Positions 35,826 through 50,994 of a stretch of DNA of 64,000 nucleotides are shown here, piece after piece. The translations under genes were made by a program, and so were the position numbers. This DNA comes from Streptomyces sp. RKAG290 (GTDB lineage Bacteria > Actinomycetota > Actinomycetes > Streptomycetales > Streptomycetaceae): assembly GCF_023701695.1 (NCBI RefSeq), contig NZ_JAJOZC010000001.1:7315894-7379893 (forward strand), written 5' to 3'. The stretch's first letter is position 1, and each line of letters begins with the position of its first letter. A model generated the notes under the pieces. It did no database searches. It was not told the origin of the DNA and was given only the letters and a program-made list of their open reading frames with translations.

Positions 35826-37316
35826 AGGGTGGCCTCGGGGTGGTCGTGGGCGAGGAGCCGGCGCAGGTCGCGTTTGAGGACCTTGCCGCCCTCGTTGCGG
35901 GGCAGTGCGTCGCGGAACAGCACGGTGGCGGGCAGTTCGTGGACGGCCAGGTGATCGAGCAGGAAGATCCGCAGGGCGGCGGCGGTCAGACCGGCGTCGG
36001 CTACGACCACGGCGGTGACGACGCTCCCGAGCACGGGATGCGGGACTCCGACGACGGCGGCGTCGCGTACCTGCGGATGGGAGTGCAGCGCGTTCTCGAC
36101 CTGGAGGGTGGAGACCTTGTGGGCACCCGACTTGACGACGTCGCGCTCCCGGTCGAGCAGGTGCAGGAAGCCTTCCTCGTCGACACGGCCGAGGTCGCCC
36201 ATGCGTACCCAGCTTCCTTGGAACACCTCGCTGTCCGCCTCGCCCAGATACGCGCGCGGAGCCGCAGGAGCGCGCAGCCACAGCTCGCCCGCCCGGCCTG
36301 CCGGGACGGGGAGGCCTTCGGCGGTGGTCACGCGCAGATCGGCCAGGGAAGCGGGCCGGCCCAGGGAGGCGGGACGGGCCGGATCGAAGAGCAGGGTGAT
36401 CTGTGCGGGCGCGGCCTCGGTGGACGTGTAGTAGTTGACGATCTGGGCCTTCGGGAAGGCCCGGCCGAGGGCGAGCGCGACCGGCTGGGGCAGGGCGGCG
36501 GCGGTGGAACCCACCAGGCGCACGGAGTCGCGCGCGCCCGAGGTCGTGGCGTCGGCGAGGGCAGGTGACGCCAGCAGTTCGATCGCCATGGCGGGGACGA
36601 GGAAGACGCTCCCGATGCCGTGTTCGGACAGGAGACGGAGGAACCGGGCCGGGGTGAACTGCGGAGCGGTGACACAAGTGGCGTGCGCGTTGAGCGCGTT
36701 GACCAGCATGGTCTGTCCGGCGTTCGTGCCGACCGGGAAGGCGTGCAGGAAGGCGGCGGAGTGGCGCAGCGGCCGGCGGCGCTCGTCCAGCGTGCAGCCG
36801 TGAGCCAGGTTGGCGTGGCGGGCGCCGACGGCCTTGGGCGTTCCGGTGGTGCCGGAGGTGTAGAGGATCTGGGCGAGATCACCTGGTGCGGGGTCGGGCA
36901 GGTCCGGCCGCGCGGGATGGCCGTCGGCGTCGGATTCGGTCAGCACGCTCGTCCCGGACGGGACCGCGGCCGGGAGGTCCGGTCCGCCGTGCAGCAGGAA
37001 GCGGGCCCCTGAGTCGGCGAAGACGTACTCGGTGGCGGCGGGCGCGGACCGGTCGGACAGCGGGACCGCCACCCCGCCGGCACGCAGCACCGCGAGGAAC
37101 GCCACGGCGAACTCCGTCCACCGGCTCGTGCCGTGGTGCAGCACGACGCGGTCCCCGGCCGCAGTCCGGCGGAGCGCAGCGCGCAGGCGTAGGCACCCGA
37201 ACGGGCCTGCCAGGAAGCGAAGTCGAGCCGTTCCCGGCCCGTGACGAGGGCCGTGCGGTCACCGTGCGCGGCGGCACGGTGGGCGAGCAGGGCGGGCAGG
37301 GTGGCGGCCGCGTGTG

Positions 37317-37320
<4 letters not shown>
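35822..37320 (-). CDS. Stand-alone acyl/aryl-AMP ligase (one-base frame break)
   Basis: This ANL-superfamily enzyme of about 499 residues adenylates a carboxylate, probably to prime the synthetase. ATP motifs are LAQILYTSGTTGTPKAVGAR, YYTSTEAAPAQI, MGDLGRVDEEGFLHLLDRER and the catalytic Lys in PRNEGGKVLKRDL. It lacks amino-acid pocket features (no Asp235-type FDxS element) and a carrier domain, so an aryl or fatty acid is more likely than an amino acid. The N-terminus (LPALLAHRAAAHGDRTALV) is in a different frame; one base added to the run 37153-37156 gives LRPGDRVVLHHG. Its ATG and stop overlap both neighbours. Confidence 0.85.
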
Positions 37321-42863
<5,543 letters not shown>

Positions 42864-42867
<4 letters not shown>

Positions 42868-45800
42868 GAGGCGGGCCGGCTTCCTTCCAGTGCGTCCTGC
42901 GCGGCGAGGAGTTCCTCGGCCGCCGTGTCCGACAGGGCGTCGATCTCGGCGGTCAGGGCGGCTTCCACGGCCTCGGCGAAGGCGGCGACGGTGCGGTGGG
43001 TGAACAGGGTGCGCAGGGGGACGGCGAGGTCGACGGCGGCGCGGATACGGGCGACGACCCGGGTGGCGAGGAGCGAGTGGCCGCCCAGGTCGAAGAAGTC
43101 GTCGTCGGCGCCGACGGGTCCGGTGCCGAGCACCTCCCGCCAGACGTCGGCCACGAGCTCCTCCGCCTCGGTCCGGGGCGGTACGTGCACGGGACGGACG
43201 GGCGAGGCGGCCCCGGGGTCGGCAGGGCCGCCCGCTCCACCTTGCCGTTGGGAGTGAGGGGCAGCCGGTCGAGCACGACCCAGGTGCTGGGGACGAGATG
43301 CGGCGGCAGTACGCCGGACAGGTCCGCGCGCAGCCGCGCCGGGTCCGGGGCGGGCGTTGCCGGCGCCGGAACCACGTGGGCGATCAGCCGGTCCTCGCGG
43401 GCGGACACCACGGCCTCGGCCACACCGGGAAGGGCGGTGAGGGCGGCCTCGACCTCACCGGGCTCGATCCGGAATCCGCGCACCTTCACCTGGCCGTCCA
43501 GACGGCCGAGGAACTCCAGCTGTCCGTCGGCGCGACGGCGTACCCGGTCGCCCGTGCGGTAGCGGCGGGCTCCGGGCGGCCCGTCCGGGTCGGGTACGAA
43601 GGCACGGGCGGTCGCGCCGGGACGCCCCAGATATCCGTCGCCGACACCGGCCCCGCCTGTCACCAGCTCCCCGGGCGTGCCGGGCGGCACGGGCGTGCCG
43701 TGGCGGTCCAGCACGGCGACGGTCGTCGCGCCGATGGGGCGGCCGATGGGCGGCCTGCGCAGCTCGTCGGCCGCGCCGAGGTCCGCGGTGGTGGCGATGA
43801 CGGTGGTCTCCGTGGGGCCGTAGGAGTTCACCAGTCGCACGGTGTCGCCGAAACGGCCCCGCCAGCGGGCGACCGCCTCGGCGCGCGCCTGGTCGGCGCC
43901 CAGGATCAGCAGGCGCAGCGAGTCCGGCCACGGAGTCTCGTCCAGATCGGCGACGAGGTGGTGCCAGTACGGGGTCGGCAGGTCCAGGACGGTGACACCG
44001 GCGGCGTACGGTTCGGCGAGCTGGTCGGGGAGGGCGGCGCCGGGCCGGGCCGTGACGAGGACCGCGCCCGACGCGAGTGCCGGGAAGATCTCCTCGGCGC
44101 TGGTGTCGAAGGAGAGCGAGGCGCCGTGCAGGACGCGGTCCGCCTCGCCCAGGCCGTAGCCCTGGCGCATCCAGGCGACACGTGCCGCCAGCGCCCGGTG
44201 CGGTATGAGGACGCCCTTGGGCGTGCCGGTCGAGCCCGAGGTGTAGATGACGTACGCGGGGTCGTCCGGGCCCGCCTCGTGGTCGGGTCCAGGGAAAGGC
44301 CCGGTCGGATCCCCGGAGCCGGGCCGCGGCGCGACGGACAGGACGGGGAGGTCGACGCTGACGCCTGCGACGGGCCCGCCGTCCGCCGTCAGCAGGAGCG
44401 CGGCTCCGCTGTCCCGCAGCATGAAGTCGAGGCGTGCGGAGGGGTATTGCGGGTCCAGAGGGAGGTATCCGGCACCGATTCGCCAGGCGGCGAGCATCGC
44501 CACGACCGGCTGCGGACCACGGGGCAGGCAGAGCGCGACGAGGTCCCCGCGGCGGACGCCACGGGCCAGCAGCCTGGAGGCCAGGGCGCGGGAGGCGTCG
44601 GCGAGTTCACCGCGCGTGAGGCTCTCGTCGGGTCCGACGACGGCCAAGGCACCGGGGGCCGGCGCCGCCGCCCGGTCGATCGCGGCGAGGACCGTCGGGG
44701 GGTGTGCCGCAAGGGCCGGCCCCGAGGTCTCCTCGCGCTGCAGCGCAAGCTCGTCCTCGTCGAGCAGCGGCAGCAGGTGCACGGGTGTGTCGGGGGCTTC
44801 CAGGGCGGCGCCCAGGAGCACCTCGAAGCGGGCGGCGATCCGGGCGGTCCGCGTCGCGTCGAGGAGATCGGTGCGGTAGCCGAAGACGGCGTGCAGATCG
44901 TCTCCTTCCGGGCGCACGTCCAGGGTCAGTTCGAACTTGGCGGCGGTGTGGCCGCCGTCGCCCTCGGCGCACACGAGATCCGCGAAGCGGTGCTCGCCGA
45001 GAGCACCGCCGCTCTGCGTGTGCACGGTGAGGAGGGTCTGGAAGACAGGCGTGCGGCCGGTGTCGCGGTCCTGTCGCAGCTCCTCGGTGAGCCGTTCGAA
45101 CGGCACGCGGCCGTGCGTCAGGGCACGGAGCCAGTCGCCGCGGATCCGCCGCAGGACGGCGTCGAAGGTCGGGGTTCCGGCGAAGTCCGCGCGCAGGACC
45201 AGGGTGGAGGAGAAGTAGCCCACGGTCCGCTCGCTGTCGACCGTGGTCCGTGCCGCGGTGGGCACCCCCACACAGAAGTCGTCCTGGCCGGTGCAGCGGT
45301 GCAGCAGAGCCTGATAGGCGGCGGCGATCACCATGAACGGGGTGAGGCGCCGCGCGCGGGCGAAGGACTCCACCGCGGCGCCCAGGCCGCGCAGCACCTG
45401 GGTGTGGTAGGCGCCGCCGCTGCCGGCCACGTCGGGGCGGGGGTCTTCGAGGGGCAGCGCCAACGGCGAGGAACCGCTGAGCAGTTCACGCCAGTGGTCG
45501 AGGGCCGCCGAGGCCTCGGGGCTGTCCAGCCATGCGCGCTCCGCGACCGCGTGAGCGAGATAGGACGGTGGCTCCGGCAGATCCACCGCCCCGCCCTCGC
45601 GGTGGGCACGGTAGTGCGCGGCGAGCTCGGAGCGCAGGAGACCGAGCGACCAGCCGTCGGCGACGATGTGGTGCACCACGAGACAGAACGTGTACGCGCT
45701 CTCCCCGGTACGCAGCAGTGCGGCGCGCAGCAACGGACCTTCGGCCAGATCGAAGGGGCGATTGGTGAACTCGCTGATGCACGAGGCGATGCCGGCGTCG

Positions 45801-46128
45801 GAACTGCCCCGCAGATCGCGGGTGTCGAGCGGAAGGGGGACGGCGGATCGACGACGACGTAGGGGCGTCCGTCAACGGCGGGGAATCGGCTGCGCAACGC
45901 CTCGTGCCGACCGGCCACCGCATCCAGGGCGGCGCCCAGTGCCTCCGGCGAGAGCGGCCCCGTGAACCGGAGAACCAGCGGAATGTTGTAGGCGGCGTCG
46001 CCCGGTTCGAACTGGTCCAGGAACCACAGACGCTCCTGCCCCACGGAGAGCGCGGCCGCGGCGTGAATCCCGGCCGGCCCCGTATCGCACGCCGGCGCGG
46101 AGTGAGGCTGCTGGTCGGATACGGGCAT
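42864..46128 (-). CDS. NRPS module C-A-PCP, first gene of the main operon (two one-base breaks)
   Basis: About 1089 residues. The condensation domain (46.05-44.8 kb) starts LSVGQERLWFLDQFEPGDAA and has LVVHHIVADGWSLGLL. The adenylation domain (44.75-43.25 kb) has VIYTSGSTGTPKGVLIPHRA and NSYGPTETTVIATT. The PCP (43.19-42.98 kb) has DFFDLGGHSLLATRVVA. The tail is a helical region. Breaks at 45835-45839 and 43211-43214 each need one added base. The pocket reads D-T-E-D-L-L-S-V-I-K, which I cannot match with certainty; two acidic residues at 239 and 278 would suit a basic amino acid. ATG 46128 follows a promoter with an operator-like site. Confidence 0.87.
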
Positions 46129-46255
46129 GACGCTCCTGGGGACCGGGCCATGGACGGTCGGCCCGAACTGGCTGAAAACGCATGCGTGTTCCGCATGCGA
46201 AGGGTGAAGCGCGGAGGGGGGACAGCTGCCCTGATGGGCTGTCTTGATGCCGCAG

Positions 46256-46285
46256 ATGCTAGAGAGGGACCGAACGGCGGGTCAA
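46256..46285 (-). promoter_or_regulatory. Predicted promoter of the main NRPS operon
   Basis: On the minus strand, TTGACC (complement of 46280-46285), an 18-base spacer and TAGCAT (complement of 46256-46261) form a good sigma-70/HrdB-like promoter. The leader to ATG 46128 would be about 120 bases. The dre-like site overlaps the upstream edge of the -35. Confidence 0.6.
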
Positions 46286-46299
46286 TGGTCTGGACCAAA
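46284..46299. promoter_or_regulatory. dre-like operator 3 (AATGGTCTGGACCAAA)
   Basis: This palindromic TGGTC-GACCA element has 12 of 16 matches to the DasR consensus. It overlaps the -35 of the main NRPS operon. Together with sites 1 and 2 it means that each transcription unit of the cluster has one copy. Confidence 0.55.
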
Positions 46300-46857
46300 T
46301 TGTTAGCACCGGGTGGCGGCGGGGGCGCACATCGGCCCAGGACGATGGCCATGGCCGGACGCGGCCGCGGTGGGTCGTTGCGCAGGGCTGGCGGCCCCGC
46401 GCGTCTCGCTTTGCCGGGGGCGGTGAACGGTGGGGTGGTGGAGCGGAGCCGTCGCCGCGGCGGGTGTGTGGGAGTCCCGCTCCGGACGCGCCATGGTGCC
46501 GTACGCGGGGCAATCGGCCGAAACCCGTTCCCGGCCGCCAGGAGGCTGCGTGGGCGGCGCGGGCGGCTGCCAGGCGCCGACTGGGCCGGCTCGTCGTCTC
46601 GTGCAGCCAGATGTGCGCGGCGTTGTGTGCCCCGCCGGCAGGTGGAAGAGGTAACCGTCGGCAAGGTCCGGGTCCGGTCACGCTTGGGCGCCGTCGTTTG
46701 TCCCGCGCGAAGGCGCGCCACCTCCCTGCCCAGGGGGTGGCTCAGCGGGCTGCTGCCGCCGCCGGAGGTCCGGTGGCGGCAGCGGCGTCAGGCTCCGGGC
46801 CCGCCCGGCCGGTTGTGGGCCCGGGGTGCTGGTGTCCCGACGGGTGCGAGGCGACCG
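46300..46857. other. Intergenic region right of the cluster, with a hairpin
   Basis: 558 bases without a gene I can support; open frames here have poor codon bias and no family match. A hairpin near 46750-46785 (GCTGCCGCCGCCGG with CCGGTGGCGGCAGC, one G-T pair) lies about 75 bases past the end of the minus-strand secreted-protein gene and may terminate it. Confidence 0.45.
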
Positions 46858-47190
46858 TCAGACGCGGACGAGAGCGTCGTACCGCATCCAGCCCACGCCG
46901 TCGGCCGCCGCATCGGTGCTGACACGCGCGTAGGTGTAGTTGTACGTCGCGTCGTTCCACCCGGCGTACTCGCAGCCGGGGCCGGGCGCACCGACGATGT
47001 CACCTGCCTGCTTGGTCTTCACGATGACGCTGTAGGGGCTCGGGTTCTCGTACACGCCGGCTGTCGGCCATACGACCTTGTAGTCGCAGCTGGACTGCGG
47101 CGCCGCGACGGCGCTCTGCGCGGTCGCGAGCACACCTGCGGCGGAGAGTGCGGTGGCAAGAGCCGCTGCGGTGAGAGTTCTTGAGCGCAT
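46858..47190 (-). CDS. Small secreted SH3-like protein
   Basis: This encodes 110 residues. A Sec signal peptide (MRSRTLTAAALATALSAAGV, cleavage after AVAA) is followed by a compact beta-rich domain, CDYKVVWPTAGVYENPSPYS with IVKTKQAGDIVGAP and GVGWMRYDALVRV. The layout resembles a bacterial SH3 domain used for cell-wall contact. Two cysteines (SSCDY and PGCEY) could pair. GGGAG lies about 12 bases ahead of ATG 47190. It is divergent from the lectin gene. The role is unknown. Confidence 0.7.
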   Translation of the reverse strand: MRSRTLTAAALATALSAAGVLATAQSAVAAPQSSCDYKVVWPTAGVYENPSPYSVIVKTKQAGDIVGAPGPGCEYAGWNDATYNYTYARVSTDAAADGVGWMRYDALVRV

Positions 47191-47433
47191 GGGTGTTTGT
47201 TCTCCCAAGTTGATGGCGAGTCAGGGCGGGCACAGAATGACAGGTCCCTCGGCGCGGCTGCCCACCGGCCTCCCTCTCTCCGTCGCGGCGAGGCGATCCC
47301 CGCAAGAGCAACCCGGCCCTGTTGCGGTCGGGTGGGGTGCGGCGGTGCGGCGGTGCGGCTGTACGGGTGCGGGGTGGAGGCAGGGAGCGTGTCCCACCTA
47401 TGATTTTCATCCTGTTTTCATACTTTCCTCGGT

Positions 47434-49857
47434 ATGAGTCTGAGAGATTTCCGCGCCACGAGCACCAGAGCCAGGCGTACCGCGACCGGACGGTGGGCCG
47501 CGACCGGTCTCGGCGTCCTCGGGATGGTGGCCGCAGGCCTGGGCCTGCCGGGCCAGGCGGCCTCCGCACAGCCCGTGGGCGTGCCTCTTGTCGACGAGAC
47601 GTTCACAGGGGCCGACGCGCAGGCGCAGTTCGAGGCGTTCGGGCCCGCATGTCTGACCGGCGCGCCGCAGGCACCGGCCCCCGGCCCGGGAACGCACCCC
47701 CTCACCGGGTGTCCGGCCGGTGCGACCGGGCCCGTTCCCCCGAACAACGGGGCGCCGAACGGATACCTGCGGCTGACCGACGCATCGAACGACCAGTCCG
47801 CCGCGGTCCTCTACAACCACGCACTGCCGGCTAACCAGGGCCTGGTCACCACGTTCGACCAGTGGCAGTACGGAGGAGCGACCAACCCGCCCGCCGACGG
47901 CATCTCGTTCTTCCTCATCGACGGTGCGGCCTCACTCACCTCACCGGGAGCCTTCGGCGGCAGCCTCGGCTACGCACAGAAGCTCCCCAACGACGACCCC
48001 GGCCAGACGTTCGTGCCAGGCGTCAACCGGGGCTACCTCGGCGTCGGCCTGGACGTCCTCGGCAACTACTTCGGCGACTGGGAGCACCGCGGCAACGGCT
48101 GCGCCAACCGCTCCCCGGCCGGTACGTCCTTCCGGATTCCCGCACCGGGCGCGAACATGGTGACCCTACGTGGCCCGGGCGACGGCATCGAGGGCTACTG
48201 CTTCCTCGACGCCACCACCAGCAACCTCTCGACGACCGGCCCCTGGCCCTCCACCCTGCCCGGCCAGCTGCACGGGCCCACGAACTCGATCCCGGTCGGC
48301 TCCACCCCGGCGGAGGCCGAGGCGCTGCTCGAGCCCTCGCGCCGCACCGTGACGGTGGAGATCTCGCCCTCTCCCGATCCGGTGGTCACGGTCGCGATCG
48401 ACTTCCACGACGGCAACGGCACCCAGGAGGTGCTCTCGACGCCGGCGCCGCAGCCCGTGCCGGACACCTACAAGTTCGGCTTCGCCGCGTCGACCGGTCT
48501 GTTCACCGACGTCCATCTGATCCGGAACGTCACGGTCCACCCGGCTGCTGCGCTGCCCCAGCTCAACCTCGTCAAGCAGGCCTCCCAGGAGCACCCGCTG
48601 CCCTCACCGCTGGCACCGGGAATGCAGGTTCCGTTCGAGTACGTGGCGACCAACAGTGGCAACGTCCCGCTGACCGGCGTGACGGTGACCGACGACCGCG
48701 TCACCGGGGTCACCTGCCCGAAGACCGCACTCGCCGTGGGCGAGACGATGACCTGCACCGGTACGTACACGGTCACCGACGCCGACGGCACGGCCGGTTC
48801 GGTCACCAACACCGCCACGGCTCAGGGCCAGGCCGGTGACGCGCCCGTCGTGTCGCCGCCGGACACGGTCACCCTGCCCGTCCAGTCCGGACCGGGAGTG
48901 CGGCTGGAGAAGTCGGCCGACGACACCCAGGTGTACCGGGCCGGTGACGAAGTGACGTACACCTACACCGTCACCAACACCGGGCCCCTGGAACTGACCG
49001 GGGTCGGTGTCACCGACGACCACGTCACCGGTGTGGCCTGCGGTACGACCACGCTCGCGCCGGCCGGTCAGACCGGCGACAGCACCACCTGCACCGGCAC
49101 CTACACGGTCACGGACCAGGACGCCGACCAGGGCTCCGTCACCAACGTCGCCACCGCGCGGGGACAGGCAGGCAGCACGTCCGTCGTCTCGCCACCCGAC
49201 GACGTCACCCTGGTGGTCGGCTCCGAACTGAGCCTGCACCTGGTGAAGTCGGCCGACGACACCCGGGTCTACCGGGCCGGTGACGAGGTGACGTACACCT
49301 ACACCGCCACCAACACCGGCGAGACACAGCTGACGGACGTCGCGGTCACCGATGACCTCGTCCCCGACGTCACCTGCCAGGCCACCACGCTCGCACCGGG
49401 AGCAACCACCACCTGCACCGGCACCTATACCGTCACTGAGGCGGACGCCGCCCGGGGCTCCGTCATCAACGTGGCAGCCGCCCGCGGCGAGGCCCGCGGA
49501 ACCGAGGTCGTCTCGCCCCCCGCAGACGTCACCCTCCAGGTCGAAGCCAAGCGCCCCTGCCACGGCAAGCACTGTCACAAGCCGGAGCCGTGCCACGGCA
49601 AGCACTGCCACAAGCCGACTCCCAGCCCCACACCGACTCCCAGCCCCACGCACACTCCCCGCCCCACCCCGACGCATACGCCAAGTCCGGTGCCCAGCAC
49701 GCAGCCGAGCCACTCCGGCCACCACGGTGGTGGTCACCTGGCGGACACGGGTTCAGGGACGACACTCCTGGCGACCGGCGCAGGCATGGCCGCTGCGGGA
49801 GTTCTGCTGAAGGCGGTGTTCGTCGTACGCTCCCGGCGCACCCGTACCCGCGGATGA
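47434..49857 (+). CDS. Sortase-anchored surface protein: L-type lectin-like domain plus three DUF11 repeats
   Basis: This encodes 807 residues. A signal peptide (to about residue 45, QAASAQPVG) is followed by a legume-lectin-like domain (about 50-370; DGISFFLIDGAASLTSPGAF, RGYLGVGLDVLGNYFGDW). Three DUF11 repeats of about 115 residues follow, each with the LxKSADDTxVYRAGDEVTYTY opening and a CTGTYTVT strand. Next are two PCHGKHCHKP repeats that look metal-binding, a Pro/Thr stalk, and the sorting end HLADTGSGTTLLATGAG with a hydrophobic helix and RRTRTRG. L-A-x-T-G is the signal preferred by Streptomyces class E sortases. It is probably a wall-displayed adhesin. No strong ribosome site precedes ATG 47434. 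Confidence 0.85.
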   Translation: MSLRDFRATSTRARRTATGRWAATGLGVLGMVAAGLGLPGQAASAQPVGVPLVDETFTGADAQAQFEAFGPACLTGAPQAPAPGPGTHPLTGCPAGATGPVPPNNGAPNGYLRLTDASNDQSAAVLYNHALPANQGLVTTFDQWQYGGATNPPADGISFFLIDGAASLTSPGAFGGSLGYAQKLPNDDPGQTFVPGVNRGYLGVGLDVLGNYFGDWEHRGNGCANRSPAGTSFRIPAPGANMVTLRGPGDGIEGYCFLDATTSNLSTTGPWPSTLPGQLHGPTNSIPVGSTPAEAEALLEPSRRTVTVEISPSPDPVVTVAIDFHDGNGTQEVLSTPAPQPVPDTYKFGFAASTGLFTDVHLIRNVTVHPAAALPQLNLVKQASQEHPLPSPLAPGMQVPFEYVATNSGNVPLTGVTVTDDRVTGVTCPKTALAVGETMTCTGTYTVTDADGTAGSVTNTATAQGQAGDAPVVSPPDTVTLPVQSGPGVRLEKSADDTQVYRAGDEVTYTYTVTNTGPLELTGVGVTDDHVTGVACGTTTLAPAGQTGDSTTCTGTYTVTDQDADQGSVTNVATARGQAGSTSVVSPPDDVTLVVGSELSLHLVKSADDTRVYRAGDEVTYTYTATNTGETQLTDVAVTDDLVPDVTCQATTLAPGATTTCTGTYTVTEADAARGSVINVAAARGEARGTEVVSPPADVTLQVEAKRPCHGKHCHKPEPCHGKHCHKPTPSPTPTPSPTHTPRPTPTHTPSPVPSTQPSHSGHHGGGHLADTGSGTTLLATGAGMAAAGVLLKAVFVVRSRRTRTRG

Positions 49858-49914
49858 GAAAGCTCCTGACGACACGCACACAGTCGTAGGAACGCGCACG
49901 GCAAGGGACAACGC

Positions 49915-49956
49915 ATGAGTGTGGGCGGGCCATCGAGAGGGCCCGCCCACACTCAT
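49915..49956 (+). terminator. Terminator of the surface-protein gene
   Basis: A perfect 17-base or longer stem (ATGAGTGTGGGCGGGCC with GGGCCCGCCCACACTCAT) and a loop of about 7 bases lies 57 bases after the stop codon. A second weaker hairpin (AAGGGCGCC at 49967 with GGCGCCCTT at 49998) follows and may serve the opposite strand. Confidence 0.8.
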
Positions 49957-50087
49957 GAGCACCAAGAAGGGCGCCTGGCAGGTGAGATATCTGCTCCGGC
50001 GCCCTTCGGTGCTGTCCGGAAGGACCGAGCGCCTTCGCCGAGCAGTCGTCCTTCCTGCGGCCGCTGTGATGTACGGGGCTGCCGTCG

Positions 50088-50555
50088 TCACGCCACGAGA
50101 GCGGCCAGCATGTCCTTCAGCAGAAGTGCCGCGAGGGCGGCGAAGGTGACCCCGGCCACCAGGTTCACCGCCACGGCCGTACGGCGACCGGCCACCAGCC
50201 TCTGTCCCAGCCGGCCGGCGCACAGGAGATCGTGCTGTCCCAGGCGAGCCCAGGGACCAGGAGGATCATCCCGAGGGTGAGGAACTGGAGCCAGAGCGGC
50301 CCGTGTTCCGGACTGGTGAAGCGCGGCAGGAACGCGGTGAAGAACAGCACCATCTTGGGATTGAGCAGACTGGTGAGGACGGCCCGTCGCAGGACCTGAC
50401 GCCGGGCCGGCTTGCCGGTGGCCGCGGCCGGCGCCTTCCTGGCGGAGCGGATCGTGGTCACCGCAAGCCACCCGGGGTAGAGCCCGCCGACCAGCTCCAC
50501 GACCATGAGTGCCACAGGTGCGGAGCGCAGCAGAACGGCGAGACCGAGGGCGGCG
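50088..50555 (-). pseudogene. LysE-family exporter, N-terminally truncated and frame-broken
   Basis: LysE proteins export amino acids. What remains is the C-terminal two thirds: VALMVVELVGGLYPGWLAVT, RRAVLTSLLNPKMVLFFTAF, LPRFTSPEHG and, in another frame, GRLGQRLVAGRRTAVAVNLV with VTFAALAALLLKDML. The first helices and the GPN-x-A motif are missing; the sequence stops matching near 50555, where a second truncated gene begins on the other strand. Truncation at the same point as its neighbour argues for a deletion or recombination junction, not just an error. Confidence 0.65.
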
Positions 50556-50727
50556 GTATCTCGCCGACCACGGTTTCGCGCGCATCGGCACCTGTGCGGG
50601 GGAGCGTTGCGTCGACGTCTACATCGACCAGTCACCCGGCGGCCGGCGCCGCTTCTGCTCGGTGACCTGCCAGAACCGTACGCGCGTGGCCGCGTTCCGC
50701 AGCCGCAGGGCGGCTGCCTCGAGCTGA
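50555..50727 (+). pseudogene. C-terminal fragment of a CGNR zinc-finger (ABATE-type) regulator
   Basis: The segment RIGTCAGERCVDVYIDQSPG then RRRFCSVTCQNRTRVAAFRS is the C-terminal CGNR zinc-finger domain of ABATE-type transcription regulators (Cys-x4-Cys and Cys-x3-Cys). The N-terminal ligand domain is absent. The fragment starts where the LysE fragment on the minus strand ends. Confidence 0.6.
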
Positions 50728-50994
50728 CTGCCCGGCGGTGTGGGTCGGGGGTGGGTGCCATGGCGGCGGGGGCGTGGCAGGGATGGGCATACTTTTACCC
50801 ATTTCTGATGGCATGGCCCGGTCAACTCTGCCAGGCTTCCGGCAGCCGTCGTCCTGACCCCAGGCCGACGGAGCGGAAATCTCACCAGCGACAGCGCAAC
50901 CGATGCGCGCCCCATGGCTGTTCACCGGCGCACCCATGCCGGCCGGGCGGCCACCGAGCAGGCCGGAATCCCGGCCGCCTCAAAGGAGTTTCGT

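Noticed and set aside
33501..35954. 817-codon plus-strand open frame
   Set aside because: Antisense shadow of the Gly-predicted NRPS gene, low-complexity product, no ribosome site.
47400..47433. Zur box upstream of the lectin gene
   Set aside because: Only one half (TGATTTTCA) matches; the left half does not fit TGAAAA. Mentioned only as a possibility in the findings.
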